Shown in pieces: positions 36,127 to 47,791 of a stretch of DNA of 64,000 bases. Position 1 is the stretch's first letter. The number at the start of each line of letters is the position of its first letter. This DNA comes from Polyporus tsugae. Lineage: Eukaryota; Basidiomycota; Agaricomycetes; Polyporales; Polyporaceae. The notes beneath the pieces are model-generated. The model did no database searches. It worked only from the letters and a program-made list of their open reading frames with translations, and was not told where the DNA came from. The stretch covers positions 1,185,501-1,249,500 of the forward strand of contig JAHRBS010000010.1 in NCBI GenBank assembly GCA_024305745.1, written 5' to 3'. The translations under genes and the position numbers were made by a program.

Positions 36127-39100
36127 ATGAGCCTGAAGGAGAACGGTACCCCTGTGAGTGATCCCACCACATCCAGGCTGTCTCGCCGATCTCCGAGAGC
36201 GTCTGACTTCTCTTCTTTGCTACGGACCTCATTTACCTTATCCCTCCCTCCCTTGTTGCAGGCCGGGGTCTATATCAAACCAGAGCCTGAAGAGCAGCGC
36301 ATCGCGCCCCTGACCCGTTCGCGCTCATGGCAGACCGCACAACCACCGGCAGACGTCAAGCCTCGCGTCGCCAAGCCTGAGCCAGTCGACTCGATGCGTC
36401 TTGTGAGTTTTATGCGTTTTGCGTGGTGATGTACGCGTATTTGACGAGTCGGACGCGTCGCACGTGCATTACTGGACGGTCGTGGTGAAGCCTTCGCAAG
36501 GGCAAGCAGCAAAACCCGATCCGTATCTGCAGCAGGATGAGCAGGCAGCGGCGCAGCACCCGCCCCCGAAGAGCTACTACAAGATGTACGAGAACGCGGA
36601 TGACATCAGCTACGTGCCCGAGGATGCCCTCAAAGAGGGGCTGGGCATGGTGAGAGCGCTGAAGGCGAGCATCAAGAAGGTAGACTTGGGGAGCAAGCTG
36701 CGGCAGGACGTGTGGGTGGCCGAGATCGAGAAGTGTGTAGTTAGCATCTCTTGTAGGATGCGACCGAGCTTGCTGACTATGTCGCGACGACAGCTTATTA
36801 GGACAGGGGGCTCCTACTACCATGATCGCGGTTTGCGGTGGTGAGTGCGGCTTTTTGGCGGCATATACGCCAGCCAGTGTTCGCTCAATCTACGTCGTGT
36901 GTAGCCACCGGTGCCGGCAAATCTTCCATTCTCAATGCTATCTTGGATGGTGCGTTAAGACAATTGCCGTCAATTAAAGTTTAGCCGCTCATGTCTACGG
37001 CTGTCCGAACATAGACAACATTGTCCCGACAAGTGGGATGCGTGGTGAGGGCTGCATGCGTTAATGGGTGCACGAGGCTGCCAGGCTAATTGACGTCAAT
37101 GCTTGCAGCTTGCACTGCTGTCGTGACCGAGATTGGGTACCACAAGAAGAAGACCATCGACGGACACGTCTCGTTCCTCACCGAACAGGAGTGGCGAGAT
37201 GAGCTTACTGTCCTGCTCGATGACCTCGTCGATGAAGACGGGAACCTCAAGAGGAGCACCGATTTGCGCAGCGACGCTGGCATCGCGTGGTCGAAGGTTC
37301 ACGCGGTGTACCCCAACATTACGCAGGAGCAGCTCATCAGAATGTCCGTCGACCAGATTATCGCGAAGGACCAGAGTAAGTAGCAACTCTCCTACTCGCG
37401 CAGCGCGTCGCTAAGGCTGACATCGTTTCTCTTACCCTTGCAGAGATCGCAAAACTCCTTGGAACGACAAAGCATATCACCGCGCCGGATTCGAGGACGT
37501 TCGCGAAGGAGATCAGCAAGTACATCGATTCCAAGGACCAGAAGCGCGGGGACAAGAAGGATAAGAAGGACAAGGATAAGGATAAGAAGAAAGACAAGGA
37601 CGAGCCCGCCTACTGGCCGCTCATCCGCCAGGTCCGCGTGTGGTGCAATGCGAAGGCGCTCTCCACCGGCGCGGTCCTTGTCGACCTTCCCGGTGTGGCT
37701 GATGCGAACGCGGCGCGTAACAACATCGCGAAAGATTACATGAAAAAGTGCGATTGTGTCTGGATTCTTGCGCCTATCACGCGTGCGGTGGATGACAAGA
37801 CTGCGAGAGGTAAGATCACGTTGGCAAGAGGTGGGCTTGACAAGTAGCTGACGAGGCCGGGTAGACTTGATGGGCGACGCGTTCAAAATGCAGCTCATGA
37901 TGGGTGAGTATCTGGTTCAATTTGATGCCTTTCGCTTGTGCTGAACGTGCAACGTTGTCCAGACGGGAAGTGAGTGATTGAGGTTTGTGTGGCTCACGCG
38001 TGCGCGAGGCTCAATCTACCTGTGCAGCTATGACGCCAATGCAATCACGTTCATCGGTGAGCAGTACGGCACTGTTGCAACAGAATGTGGTTTTGACCTT
38101 GTTTACTTGTAGCGACCAAGTGTGATGACATCTCCTGCTTCGAGGTCATCCGTGCCCTAAACCTTGAGGACGAACCAGAGCTGGAGGGGATCGAAGAAGA
38201 AATCACCAGCAGCAAGAGCGAGATCGATGAGTGGAAAGACAAGAAGACCGAAGCCGAGAACGCAGCGAAAGGTATGCCCCAACACCCGCGATCGCCTAGC
38301 AGTAGTTAACGAGTGATGCACACAGATGTCGATGTGCAACTCAAACAGTCCCGCGCGTTCCTTCAAGAGTACCAGGACTACCTGCGTGCGCTCGAGAACG
38401 GGGAGTCGTTCGAGCCCGTGCTCACCGCCAAGAAGAAAACACCGAAGAAGGCTGCCTCAGAGAAGTCCGACTCCGGCTCAGACTCCGACTCGTCCTCGGA
38501 ATCCGAGTCCGAGACTGAAAACGACGACGACGAACCGAAGCGCAAGAAGCGCAAGAAGCGGCGCAGCGGGAAGTCCCAGCGCCCTGCCAAGAAGCTCAAG
38601 GAGAGCGTCGAGAAGGGCGAGGACAAGGACGAGGATGACGAGCCGATGACGATCGACGACGAGGACGACTTCATGGTCGAGGACGAGCTCAACTTCGACG
38701 AGGACGAGGACGACATGGAGAAGAACAAGGAGGGGAGCGACTCGGATTCCGACTCTGACTCTGACTCTGACTCGGGGTCGGAGAAGGGGTCGGAGAAGGG
38801 CGACGATGACGAGGAGCAAGAGGAAGAGGAAGTGACGGTCGAGAGCTTGAAGACGAAGATCGAGGAGGTCAAGCAGGCGATCAAGGATGGGCGCGTGCAG
38901 CTGTCGGGGTTCAAGCAACAGCGGAAGGACGCGGTGGACATGCTCGCGTCGCTGAAGAAACGCCAGAACGACGCACAGAGGAGGAAGAACGCGTTCTGCT
39001 CGCTGAAGCGTTCTGAGGTGCGTTCCCTCTTGAACATTCAAAAGGTGTTTGATGCCGAAACATGCCGTGGTAGTTCTCGCGCGATGTCCTCAAGGAAGAC

Positions 39101-40957
39101 TTCCGTACCGGAATGAAAGACCTTGATGGTGAGGCATGCTGGTGCTTTCTAATTAAGATACGTCCTGAGACATTGTATAGATGCCGAACAAGAGCAGAAG
39201 AACCCAGACAACTTCGACCCTACTATCAACATCCGAGGTGTGTATATGTATTCCAAGCTCGTAGTGTCGAGATTGTACTCAACCGTTCGTAGACTACGAG
39301 GCTATCGACCTCCCCGTCTTCACGTGCTCCGCTCGCGATTACGTCCGCATCAGAGGTGCGCCTTGCCACTCGTTATCGGTCACGCTTCGTAACATATTGT
39401 CTTTGCACCAGGTCAAGTAAAAGGTGATGGCGATCCCTCTTGCTTCACCAAGACCGACGATACCGGCGTTCCCGCTCTTCAGCAGTGGTGCCACCACCTG
39501 ACTGTGTCCTCTCGATCGCGCGCCGCGCGCACCTTCCTCACCCACCTCACGACGTTCGCGAAGACGATGCGCGTCTTCCTCGAGGGCGTCGGCGAGGTCA
39601 CCGAGGCAGACCGGCTCGCAATGAAGGACCAGTGGGAGTCGGACATGCTCGACCCGGAGGAGGACGACCCGTATTTCAGCGGCTTGATGGCGAGCTCGGA
39701 CGACTATAGGCACCTCATGGAGGACATGAACTTGTACACTATCAAGCAGACGAAGGTCGACCGCACTGGCGAGCCGATTGGTGTCACCCCGCGACTCATC
39801 AAGGCACGTTTGGAATGCTGTTGCCCTTGTGGTCCGGATTGCTCATGTGGATGTATTTTCTGCAGGAGTTCGAGAAGGTCGTCGAGAACTGTGTAGAAGA
39901 GCTGCAAGAGCGCTTCCGAGACGGTCTGGAGGAGAGATGTCAAGTTGGCGCTACGAACGTGAGTCCTAAACGTCGCAAAGTGTGCAAGGACGTAACAAAC
40001 GGAACATCATATGTAGGCTGCCTCATCAGCAGTGCAGACCTCGGATACGTTCGCGGCCAGTATGCACTGGGCCACCTACCGTGCCAGTGAGTTCGCGATC
40101 TTTCATGGAACCAGCCGCGATGCTGAACAAGGTCGTGGCAAGCACTCCGCCGTCAAGGGTCCTGGCGCTCCGACCTCAACGTCGATCTGTCCAACCCTTT
40201 CACGCGTCAAATCGCCAGCTCGTGGTCCAAGGTGTTCGAAGCAGACCTCTTCGCGTCCTTCGAGAAGGCAACAACAGGTGTCATCCAGAAGCTTCTTGTC
40301 GACGTCGAGACCTCTGCCGCACCTGGTCTCAAGGACCGTGCTAAGGGGCAAGGCGAGCTGTGCATGGAGGAGGCCCACATCGCGCTGGGAAAGACCCTCG
40401 AAGTCGTGAACGAGACGATGACGGCGGAGCAGAAGGAGGTCAGCCGGTGCCTGGCACCGCATATCCGCGACCAACTCGTCGACGGCTATGACCGTGCGAT
40501 GGAGGAGCGCGGACGCGGTAGCGTGGCCCGCCAGAAGGTGCGTTGGCCGGACCACATCTAATTTACCTGACTTGTTACTAATGGGGGTTATCGCAGGCGG
40601 TGTTCCACGACTTCATCGCGAAGATCAAGGACTACATCTTCACGGACGCCGCGGACGTCATCATGACCCGTCTATCGAAGGCTGCGGAGGCGGTCGGCGC
40701 TGCATTGAACGACTCTTTGAAGGAGCTTGCGAAGAAGGTGCGTAGACAGCGGTCGAGCACTGGGATACCGTGTGCTAATGGGTGTCCCATTCGTGCGGCA
40801 GATCGAGGTTAGCATTGCCGTTCTCTGGGAGGGCGTGCGCGACGACCCTGAGCAAGTCAGAGCGCGGGCCGAAGTCGTCGAGACCGTCTGCGAGATCCTC
40901 CAGCAAGTCGAGTTCTGGAAGAACGCGGAAAGTCTTCCGCAGGCCATGCTGGCCTAA
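36127..40957 (+). CDS. SLIP-GC-like large nuclear-type GTPase, copy 1
   Basis: A many-exon gene for a very large P-loop GTPase. The N-terminus (MSLKENGTPAGVYIKPEPEE, VAKPEPVDSMRL) has two Lys-Pro-Glu motifs. After a helical lead comes the G domain: MIAVCGATGAGKSSILNAIL (G1, split by an intron at about 36840-36904), ACTAVVTEIGYHKKKTIDGH, GAVLVDLPGVADANAARNNI (G3) and ITFIATKCDDIS (G4, TKxD kept). A Lys/Asp-rich insert (about 37551-37602) sits between DSKDQKRG and PAYWPLIRQVRVWCNAKALS. A coiled segment then leads to a very acidic and Ser-rich insert with a basic cluster (KRKKRKKRRSGKSQRPAKKL), and a helical C-terminal half with DLPVFTCSARDYVRI, FLTHLTTFAKTMRVFLEGVG and ending ESLPQAMLA. Fungal proteins of this kind are annotated nuclear GTPase SLIP-GC-like, after a vertebrate nuclear GTPase of germinal-centre B cells. 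Role in fungi is unknown. Confidence 0.75.
37551..37602 (+). repeat. In-frame Lys/Asp repeat within the GTPase domain
   Basis: A purine-only run of GAC/AAG/GAT codons encodes alternating Lys and Asp. It inserts about 20 residues where the two paralogs have none, so it is probably a recent triplet expansion in a surface loop. Confidence 0.7.
38734..38799 (+). repeat. In-frame Ser-Asp repeat and Gly-Ser-Glu-Lys duplication
   Basis: GACTCT units repeat here, coding six or more Ser-Asp pairs, followed by two copies of the twelve-base unit GGGGTCGGAGAA, coding GSEK twice. The stretch is in the acidic insert of the first large GTPase. Ser-Asp-rich tracts are usual casein kinase 2 targets. Confidence 0.75.
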
Positions 40958-42025
40958 GCATCGACCACGGGAACGTTCGTACGCCTCGATGCTTGGAGCC
41001 TGTGCTTCCTTTTGTCCTGAAAAGCTGCCCCGCTTTCTGCTTCCTGTTTTCTCATTACGTTACGTCTGTCTGGCTCATATCACCTCTCTCGTCCCTCTTC
41101 TCTGGCATATCCTAGTAGTCGGCGGCGCATCGGCCTTATTCTGCATCGTACAGCCGTTATGTTCAACATCGTGATCTGTCAATATTGTAGTCCACGCTTC
41201 TTGCTGTGCTCGATATCTTACAGGCGTAGTACTGTACTGTACACTTCCGATTAGTATATGTTTGTTGAAGGTTTGTGTCCTAGTCGTCCACCCTGCTTTC
41301 CAGCCGCTCTCATCGTTCTTGTTAGAGTGTACGTCTTACTAAGTTACGGTTCTTACTAGTGTGAGATGTATGGTATCTGGCAGAATGCATTGTACTTGGC
41401 CGGGACGGATAATCGTCTTCAGATGCATATGGGCAACAAGGACTGCTATCTATTGCTATGGTCGACGAAGACTAAGACCCACGGCGCTGGCATCATGACA
41501 TAAAACACGAGACGGACCGCGCACCGTGGTAGAGGATAGTACACATGGCAGGGAATCCGACGCTTCGAACGCGTCGCTACAGAGCTGGAGGCGTAGGAAG
41601 CGACCCTTTCGTCCACGCGTGGGCTTTCAGGACAAAGCCATCAACAAAGGTTGCCTCGACGCGGGCGCTTGTCGTGGTTTCCTGGTCGCGTCGACTTCCA
41701 TATCCCATCCAGAACTTCCGAATGCCTGCCTTGACACGTACCTACTACGTACCCCGGTGCGGTTCTAAGAACTCCATGACACAGGTCTGCTGATTGGAGG
41801 CCCTGTACTGTAGGCATCCACGAGATCTCAGCCATTGTTCCCAAGGGAGAAACTTCGAACTCCCCGTTGAGAGTACTCTGATGGGCGGTGACCGGTTGCC
41901 AGTGATTTTTCACCAATCTCACTTTCCACCACCTTATAACTGACACGACCGCACGAGCTGACCCTATCTCCAACAGCAAAACCTGAAAATTGAAGACCTA
42001 AACAGAAATCTTGTGTTTCCGACAA
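40958..42025. other. Spacer between the first two large GTPase genes
   Basis: About 1.07 kb without a supported gene. The left part is T-rich, as in 3' regions. The frames at 41.5-41.8 kb overlap on both strands and have no recognisable domain. Confidence 0.4.
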
Positions 42026-45000
42026 ATGGCGAATGTGGTGAGTCTTCAGCATACGTAGACTCGTGCCAGTGTCATACTAAGCCCCATTTTCCCATATCAA
42101 GACTGAAGATAAGCTCGCCGTACTCGAGGGTATCTGCCTTCAAGACGCGGACGCCGCTAGGCGCAGTGCTGGGCGGATCACCGACGAGATCTCCAAGCTT
42201 CTTGAGACACTCCCCGCTGGAAGCGGTCTCAGGAAGCGCGTGTTCCTTCAAGATATACAAAGGTGAAGCATCAAGGCTGAATCCGTAAAATGACGAAGAC
42301 TGAACACTGTCCAGCTTGCGTTCCAAAGGGCGCCCAGCGGAGACAATCATTGCGTTCTGCGGAGGTACGTTGCTTTCACGCTACAATTCCAATTTGATTG
42401 GTAATACTGGGACGACAGAGACTGGCGCTGGCAAGTCTTCGTTGATAAATGCTCTCCTCGGAGGTGCGTACCCAACCGTGGTTTTGTATGAAGGTGAAGA
42501 CAACCCTTACGATGCCGAGACAGAGGACATTGTCCGCACGAGCGGGATGGCTGGTACGTTGGTATTTTATGTGAAATTGTGTTGAAATGAGAACAATCTA
42601 TGCTTCAGCGTGCACCGCCGTCGTGACGGAAATTCGTTACAACCCCAAGAATACTATCGAGGCAGAGATAGAGTATTTGGCCCCTTCGGAGTGGAAGGAC
42701 GAAGTCGAGTATCTACTTAAAGACTTGAAAGACACTCCAGACGGTCATGTCAAGCGCCGTAGTGACCTAGTGGAGGAGGCAGCTGTGGCATGGGAGAAGG
42801 TGTGCTTCGTGTTCCTGTCCCAGCTTGACTCTGCTAATACCACGCAGATATACGCTGTATACCCGTCTATCAACGAGGGCATGTTGTCCAACTTGTCTGC
42901 AGAACAACTCTTAACGCAGAACTCCGGTGAGAATCATCATAGCCGGGCGCAGATACTGCATTAATATTCCATTGCAGCCGTAACATTGATGTTAGGAAAC
43001 ACTGCACGCATCGCCGTAGAAGAATCTGAACCGCAGAGATTCGCCAATGAACTGTATCGCTATTTAGATCCGCAAGACGATCCATCGACAGGGTCTTATT
43101 GGCCCCTAATCCGGAAGGTGAACATCCGGTACCGGTCACAAACACTGTCCTCAGGAGCTGTCCTGGTCGATTTGCCTGGCACGGCCGACAGCAATGCTGC
43201 GCGCTGCAAGGTGGCTGAAGACTATTCGAGGCGTGCAAATCGCTTTTTTGTAGTGTCGCCCATTACTAGGGCGGTGAGCTCGAAGGTTGCTCGAGGTCAG
43301 TCTGCTTGGTATTGTGTAGAATTCGACGTCATTTTGACTTGCCTATAGGTCTGTGCGGAGAAGCTTTCCGGACGCAGCTCAAGCTCGGTATGCTCATGTT
43401 TCCAGAAGTTGCCGTGTTACTCACCTCGATGTCGCTACCTTCACATCAGACGGAAAGTAAGTTCAATTCTTACCTGCCTCTCAACCTGTTTACCTTTCCA
43501 AGTTCAAGTTGACGCTTCCGCCCTTATTAGATATTCTCCCCATGCCATCACTTTTATTGGTGAGTGCTCTTCCACTGCAGCCTCAGGCTCATGCTGGCTG
43601 AAGATTTTGACCGGCGTCGGACGTAGCTACCAAATGTGATGAGCTGTCAGCCCACGAGATCGAAAAGGAACCCGCGCTCAAACCAGTGCTTGCAAAATGC
43701 CAGGAGCTGAAGAAGATAAATAGCGAGATCAAGACGTTCCAAAACATTCTCAAGAGGCCTAAGGGTGAGTCAATCCATGATGGTCGAAATGAGTTGGGGA
43801 TTAATGGGAATCATCGGCACAAGAACGTGGACAGGCAGCGCCTCAGGCGGAAAGGCAGACAAGACCTGGCGCCTTCCACATAGAAATCACAAGCCCTGGA
43901 TCCAAGCGGAAAGCAGAGGTCTGCGACGGTGCCCTTAACATAGCTGGGAAGAGACAGAGGACGTCCGCCGCACTCAACAGTGCCACTCTATCCACTCAAG
44001 ATCAAGGTCAAGTAATGAGCAATGCTGAACTCGCAGATCTCGATCTGGAGAATGGAAGTGATAAGGCATGGGACTTACACGCCATCAAGGAGAGCTTGGA
44101 GCGCTGCAAGTTAAAGAAGAACAGACTGTTGGCGAAGTATCGGTCGAACGTGAGTAGTAGTGACTTGCGTCATTCGCTGGCTGCTGGCTGACATGTGCTG
44201 TGGAGCAGTGGTCGAAGAACGTCCTCCAAACTGACTTCAAAGTTGGTCTTGATGAGTTCGATGGTATGTCGCTTCTACTGATATCTGTGAGACAATCTGC
44301 TCAGTCAAATTCGGGAACACAATAGAGGAGGGGTGGACAACTGCGGGTAATGCTCTCTCAAACTGTCACTGCGTCCCTCGATTTCAGGACCTAATTGTTG
44401 TCACAACGGGGCAGGTGATGATGACCGAAAACTTCCTGTATTCACGTGCTCCGCTCGTGATTACATGCGCATCATCAGTACGTGCTATCTCTATCTCTCG
44501 TATCTAATATACCGGAGTAGTAACCTTCAGGTCGTCAGGAAAAACGCCAGATGACGATAGTGGCCCACTATGCTTCTCCGATGAAGAGGATACTGAGATC
44601 CCCGCGTTATCTCGCTGGATCTCTTATCTTACAATCCCCGCTAGAGAGCAGGCATCGTACAACCTTTTCGTACAACTGAAGAGTCTCCTGACGTCTGTCT
44701 CTGAGTTCGTTGAAGGAACACCAGGCGTTACCGCCGAAGACCGCGAGACTCTTCAGACCAAGTGGAGGTCAAGGGAGATGGAGCCGACCTCTGCGTTCAT
44801 TACAGCCAGGGAGCGCAGAGCGGAGTGTTACGGGTGTCGGCCGACCAGTGTTGTTTCACGGCTAATCAAGGTTGGTGAGAAGCTGAAGACGATCTATACA
44901 ATTGCATTGACATCATTTTCACCTATGATAGAGTTTCGAGGCCGTCTCCGATGCAATCTGCCGCGATTTGGACCGAGCTGTGAAGGCTGACTTGGAGCGT

Positions 45001-46048
45001 AAATGTCGCGATAGCGCAGTGCTGGTAAGATGATCGTCGCTCCAATTACCACAGCGCGACGTTTGAGCTACAATATTCTTACAGGCAGCAGGCACAGTTT
45101 TGAAGATTTCTGACGACTTCGCATCTGGGACGCACTGGTGCACGTACCGAGCCAGTCAGTGCACACTCTACAGATGAACTGAAATGCGCATTCCTGACGA
45201 TAACTGGCAGCCCTCTCACGCCGCGGAGCTTTCAAGATAGACTTGAATGCAGAGCTCGCGACGGCTTTTACACGGAGAATCGCGGGCACCTGGTCACATA
45301 CGTTCAGAGTCAGACGTATATCCACCTTAGAGAAGAGGGCAATGACCGCCATTTCCCCGCTCCTCGAGGAGCTCACATCGTCGGTCCCCGAATACCTTCA
45401 CCCTCGCGCGAAAGGATTGCAATGCTCGGCCAAGACTGTGGCGCACCCCCTCCTTACCAGCGTAAAAGAGGTCGCCCAGAAAACATGGGACGATCACCTG
45501 CAGCGGATCACCCGCCTCCTGGTGCCTTTCGTGCAGTCGCACCTCTCCGAGGGTTACGAGGAAGCAGCAGGCGTGCCGAAGAAATCTGGAGTGTCGCTGC
45601 TGCAGAAGGTGAGCACTCATGAACGGCCTCCTCTCGCTCCATCGCTTCGCTGACTGTTCTATGCCGCAAAGAAACTCTTCCGCGAGCACCTCGAAGTCAA
45701 GAAGGACGTCATGTTCGCGGAGGCGGCGCTTGCCCTCAAACAGCACCTCGCGGACGCCATCGAGAATGTGAGAGAGACGCTCGACGAGCGCTTGGAGGAG
45801 GTGGCGAAGAAGGTGCGTCGGGTACCACACGTCGTGCGAGGGTGCTGAATGACTAATCCTACTCCGGGTTGCAGGTCGAGGTGGAGATGGCCCTGCTCTG
45901 GGATTGTGAGTTGGACAGCGACGACAACGTCAAGGTGCGCATCGCCGCCCTGGCGACGCTCCGCGAGCACAAGGCGGAGGTCGAGCGCTGGATCGAGGCT
46001 CGGGGACAGCCTGAGCCGCAACGCGACGGCAACTCTGAGTCTGCTTGA
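42026..46048 (+). CDS. SLIP-GC-like large nuclear-type GTPase, copy 2
   Basis: Tandem paralog of copy 1. Start MANV, spliced to TEDKLAVLEGICLQDADAAR, giving a much shorter N-terminus. G1 is FCGETGAGKSSLINALLGG (intron inside, about 42367-42418), then ACTAVVTEIRYNPKNTIEAE, GAVLVDLPGTADSNAARCKV (G3) and ITFIATKCDELSAHEI (G4 intact). The loop before YWPLIRKVNIRYRSQTLSSG is short. The central insert holds basic clusters PGSKRKAEV and GKRQRTS, then acidic residues. The C-terminal half includes KLPVFTCSARDYMRII, EIPALSRWISYLTIPAREQA, FEAVSDAICRDLDRAVKADL and WCTYRAS, and ends VERWIEARGQPEPQRDGNSE plus SA. The many short exons can be joined without an internal stop, so the gene looks functional. Exon borders between 43.7 and 45.3 kb are the least certain. 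Confidence 0.75.
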
Positions 46049-47041
46049 GCGAAACGCTGTGTGCCCAATATTCAACGTCGGGCTAGGTCACGACCAAGAT
46101 ATGGCAGAACAGTTGCACCGTTGTGGCGATTGCTGCGTCCAGCTGGTGGACACTCGTGGACCTGGTCACCGTTATGGGCGATAACCCCTTCTTTGCATCC
46201 CATTGCGCTCCCAATCTCCATGTAATTGTATCCTGCGTCCGACGGCGTTGTATTCTCCCCGCGTTGTGTAGTTATCTCTTGTATGTCTTCTTTTGCATGT
46301 ACGTTCAATGGTGTTACGATGGGTCGGCTCGTGCTTGTAGAACAATGAACATGTACAATTGTCCCACTCGTCAGACCCTGCTGGTATTGCACGCAGTTCG
46401 TTGACACCACACGCAATAGTGGCAGCCCGAACAGTCATTTGTTTGTCCTGGGCGCGCCACCGGTAGACACCCCATAGTAAGTAGTTTTCGGAGATTTCAC
46501 CCTTCGTTTGACGCACAGACGGGTCTGCATAGCGTCCTGCCGTTTTGGGGCCCGAGGTCCTCGGGACGCGCGAGATGAAGAGTTAAGTTTCATGATGTTA
46601 AGATTCATTGCGAGTGCATGGTATACTATACAAAACACCATAAAGGACGTCAACTACCGTTCGTTATGTAAATAAAGCAAGACGGGAGAGCGTGAGAGCA
46701 ATCGTAAGGGCTAGAAGTACGTTACAGAGAGCAATCACGCTGCGAGGGAGGTGGGAGCGCATAATTACCCGCGCAGCACGATGTTGAAGGAATAAGGCAA
46801 GAAGCCATCGGGGAGATGATGGAAAAACGAAGCCTGAGACCGTCGTCAAGCCTTGCGCCGAGGTGGGCGGCGAATCAAGCAACGAGGGTGGCCGACGAGC
46901 ATAAAGCAAGAACGGTTATGGAAGGACACACGAAAACGGGGCAAGCGCGGCCACAGCCTCTCCGAGAGAAATCACGGGAGAAGCGTGAGCGCCTGGCATA
47001 GGTCCGCGGGAACGTGGACGATGCTCAACAGTTCAGACCGT
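46049..47041. other. Intergenic, no gene seen
   Basis: Nearly 1 kb between the second GTPase and the small Tyr/His/Ser-rich protein. Frames are short and unsupported on both strands. Confidence 0.4.
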
Positions 47042-47791
47042 TCAGACGCGGTAGATGGGGCGGCCGCGCCAGTCGACTGGGTGGCCGGTACGCGCGTCCA
47101 TGTACTCCCCACCGCGGTGGGGGTCACCGTAGCGGTAGCTTTGGAAACCGAACATGCGACGGATGCGCTCGCCTAGCGGGAGGTCGCTTGAGGAGCTGCC
47201 GCGACGATGGTGTGAGTGCGAGACGTTATGGGTCGCAGTCTCGCGGGGGCGTGACTCGCTCTGCAGATGTTTGGTCAGCCATGGTAGCGACGTGGAAGGC
47301 AGTTGAGGGATGCTTACGCGACGAAGGCGGTGGCCCGAGTCGGCTGCGATGCGGACGGTCTGGCGCGGCACGGACTGTGAGCGAGTCGGGCGCGTGTGGT
47401 GGTGCGCGGAGGGCGAGCGGCGGCTGGTCGTGTAGTGTACAGTGCCGGCACGGCGCGCGGGGCTGGAACGGGAGGAACTATGATGGTGGGCTGGGGCGGA
47501 GGAGGAGTAGTAGACGGGGCCGCCGGAGCCGGTGCGTGCATGTCCGTGGTGGCTACGATGGCGACCAGAGTCGTGTTGGTAGGTGGGGGTAAGGTATTGA
47601 GGCGCTGGGTAGTATGCGGGTTGCTGAACGTAGCCGGTCGAGTGGTGGCGAGGAGAGCTATGATGCGAGGAGTAGCTAGATGGGTAGGCTACATTGGGAG
47701 CATGGTAGCCGGAGGTGGGGTGGTAGGAGTGGGAGTAGGCCCTCTGGTGGGTGCTGTGAGCGGTGGGTGCCGGGTAGTAGTAGGTAGGCAT
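47042..47791 (-). CDS. Small Tyr/His/Ser-rich protein with GERIRRMFGF motif
   Basis: Two exons (47791 to about 47328, then about 47270 to 47042) or one continuous frame; the 57-base segment between is in frame but has GTAAGC at its start, a CTGAC branch-like element and CTGCAG at its end, so it is probably an intron. The protein begins MPTYYYPAPTAHSTHQRAYS, continues with Tyr/His/Ser/Pro-rich low complexity, and ends in a compact basic segment: SDLPLGERIRRMFGFQSYRY, YMDARTGHPVDWRGRPIYRV. That last part looks like a folded or binding motif, the rest disordered. No known family is recognised. Strongly biased composition on one strand supports a real gene. Confidence 0.6.
   Translation of the reverse strand: MPTYYYPAPTAHSTHQRAYSHSYHPTSGYHAPNVAYPSSYSSHHSSPRHHSTGYVQQPAYYPAPQYLTPTYQHDSGRHRSHHGHARTGSGGPVYYSSSAPAHHHSSSRSSPARRAGTVHYTTSRRSPSAHHHTRPTRSQSVPRQTVRIAADSGHRLRRVSIPQLPSTSLPWLTKHLQSESRPRETATHNVSHSHHRRGSSSSDLPLGERIRRMFGFQSYRYGDPHRGGEYMDARTGHPVDWRGRPIYRV

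Noticed and set aside
38734..38799. Short regular repeats considered as a CRISPR-like array
   Set aside because: They are triplet-based, in frame, without spacers, and lie in an exon of a eukaryotic gene.
36127..40957. Classical dynamin as an explanation of the large GTPases
   Set aside because: The P-loop and TKxD are shared, but the order of blocks, the long charged insert and the C-terminal half do not show dynamin middle, PH or GED features that I can recognise.
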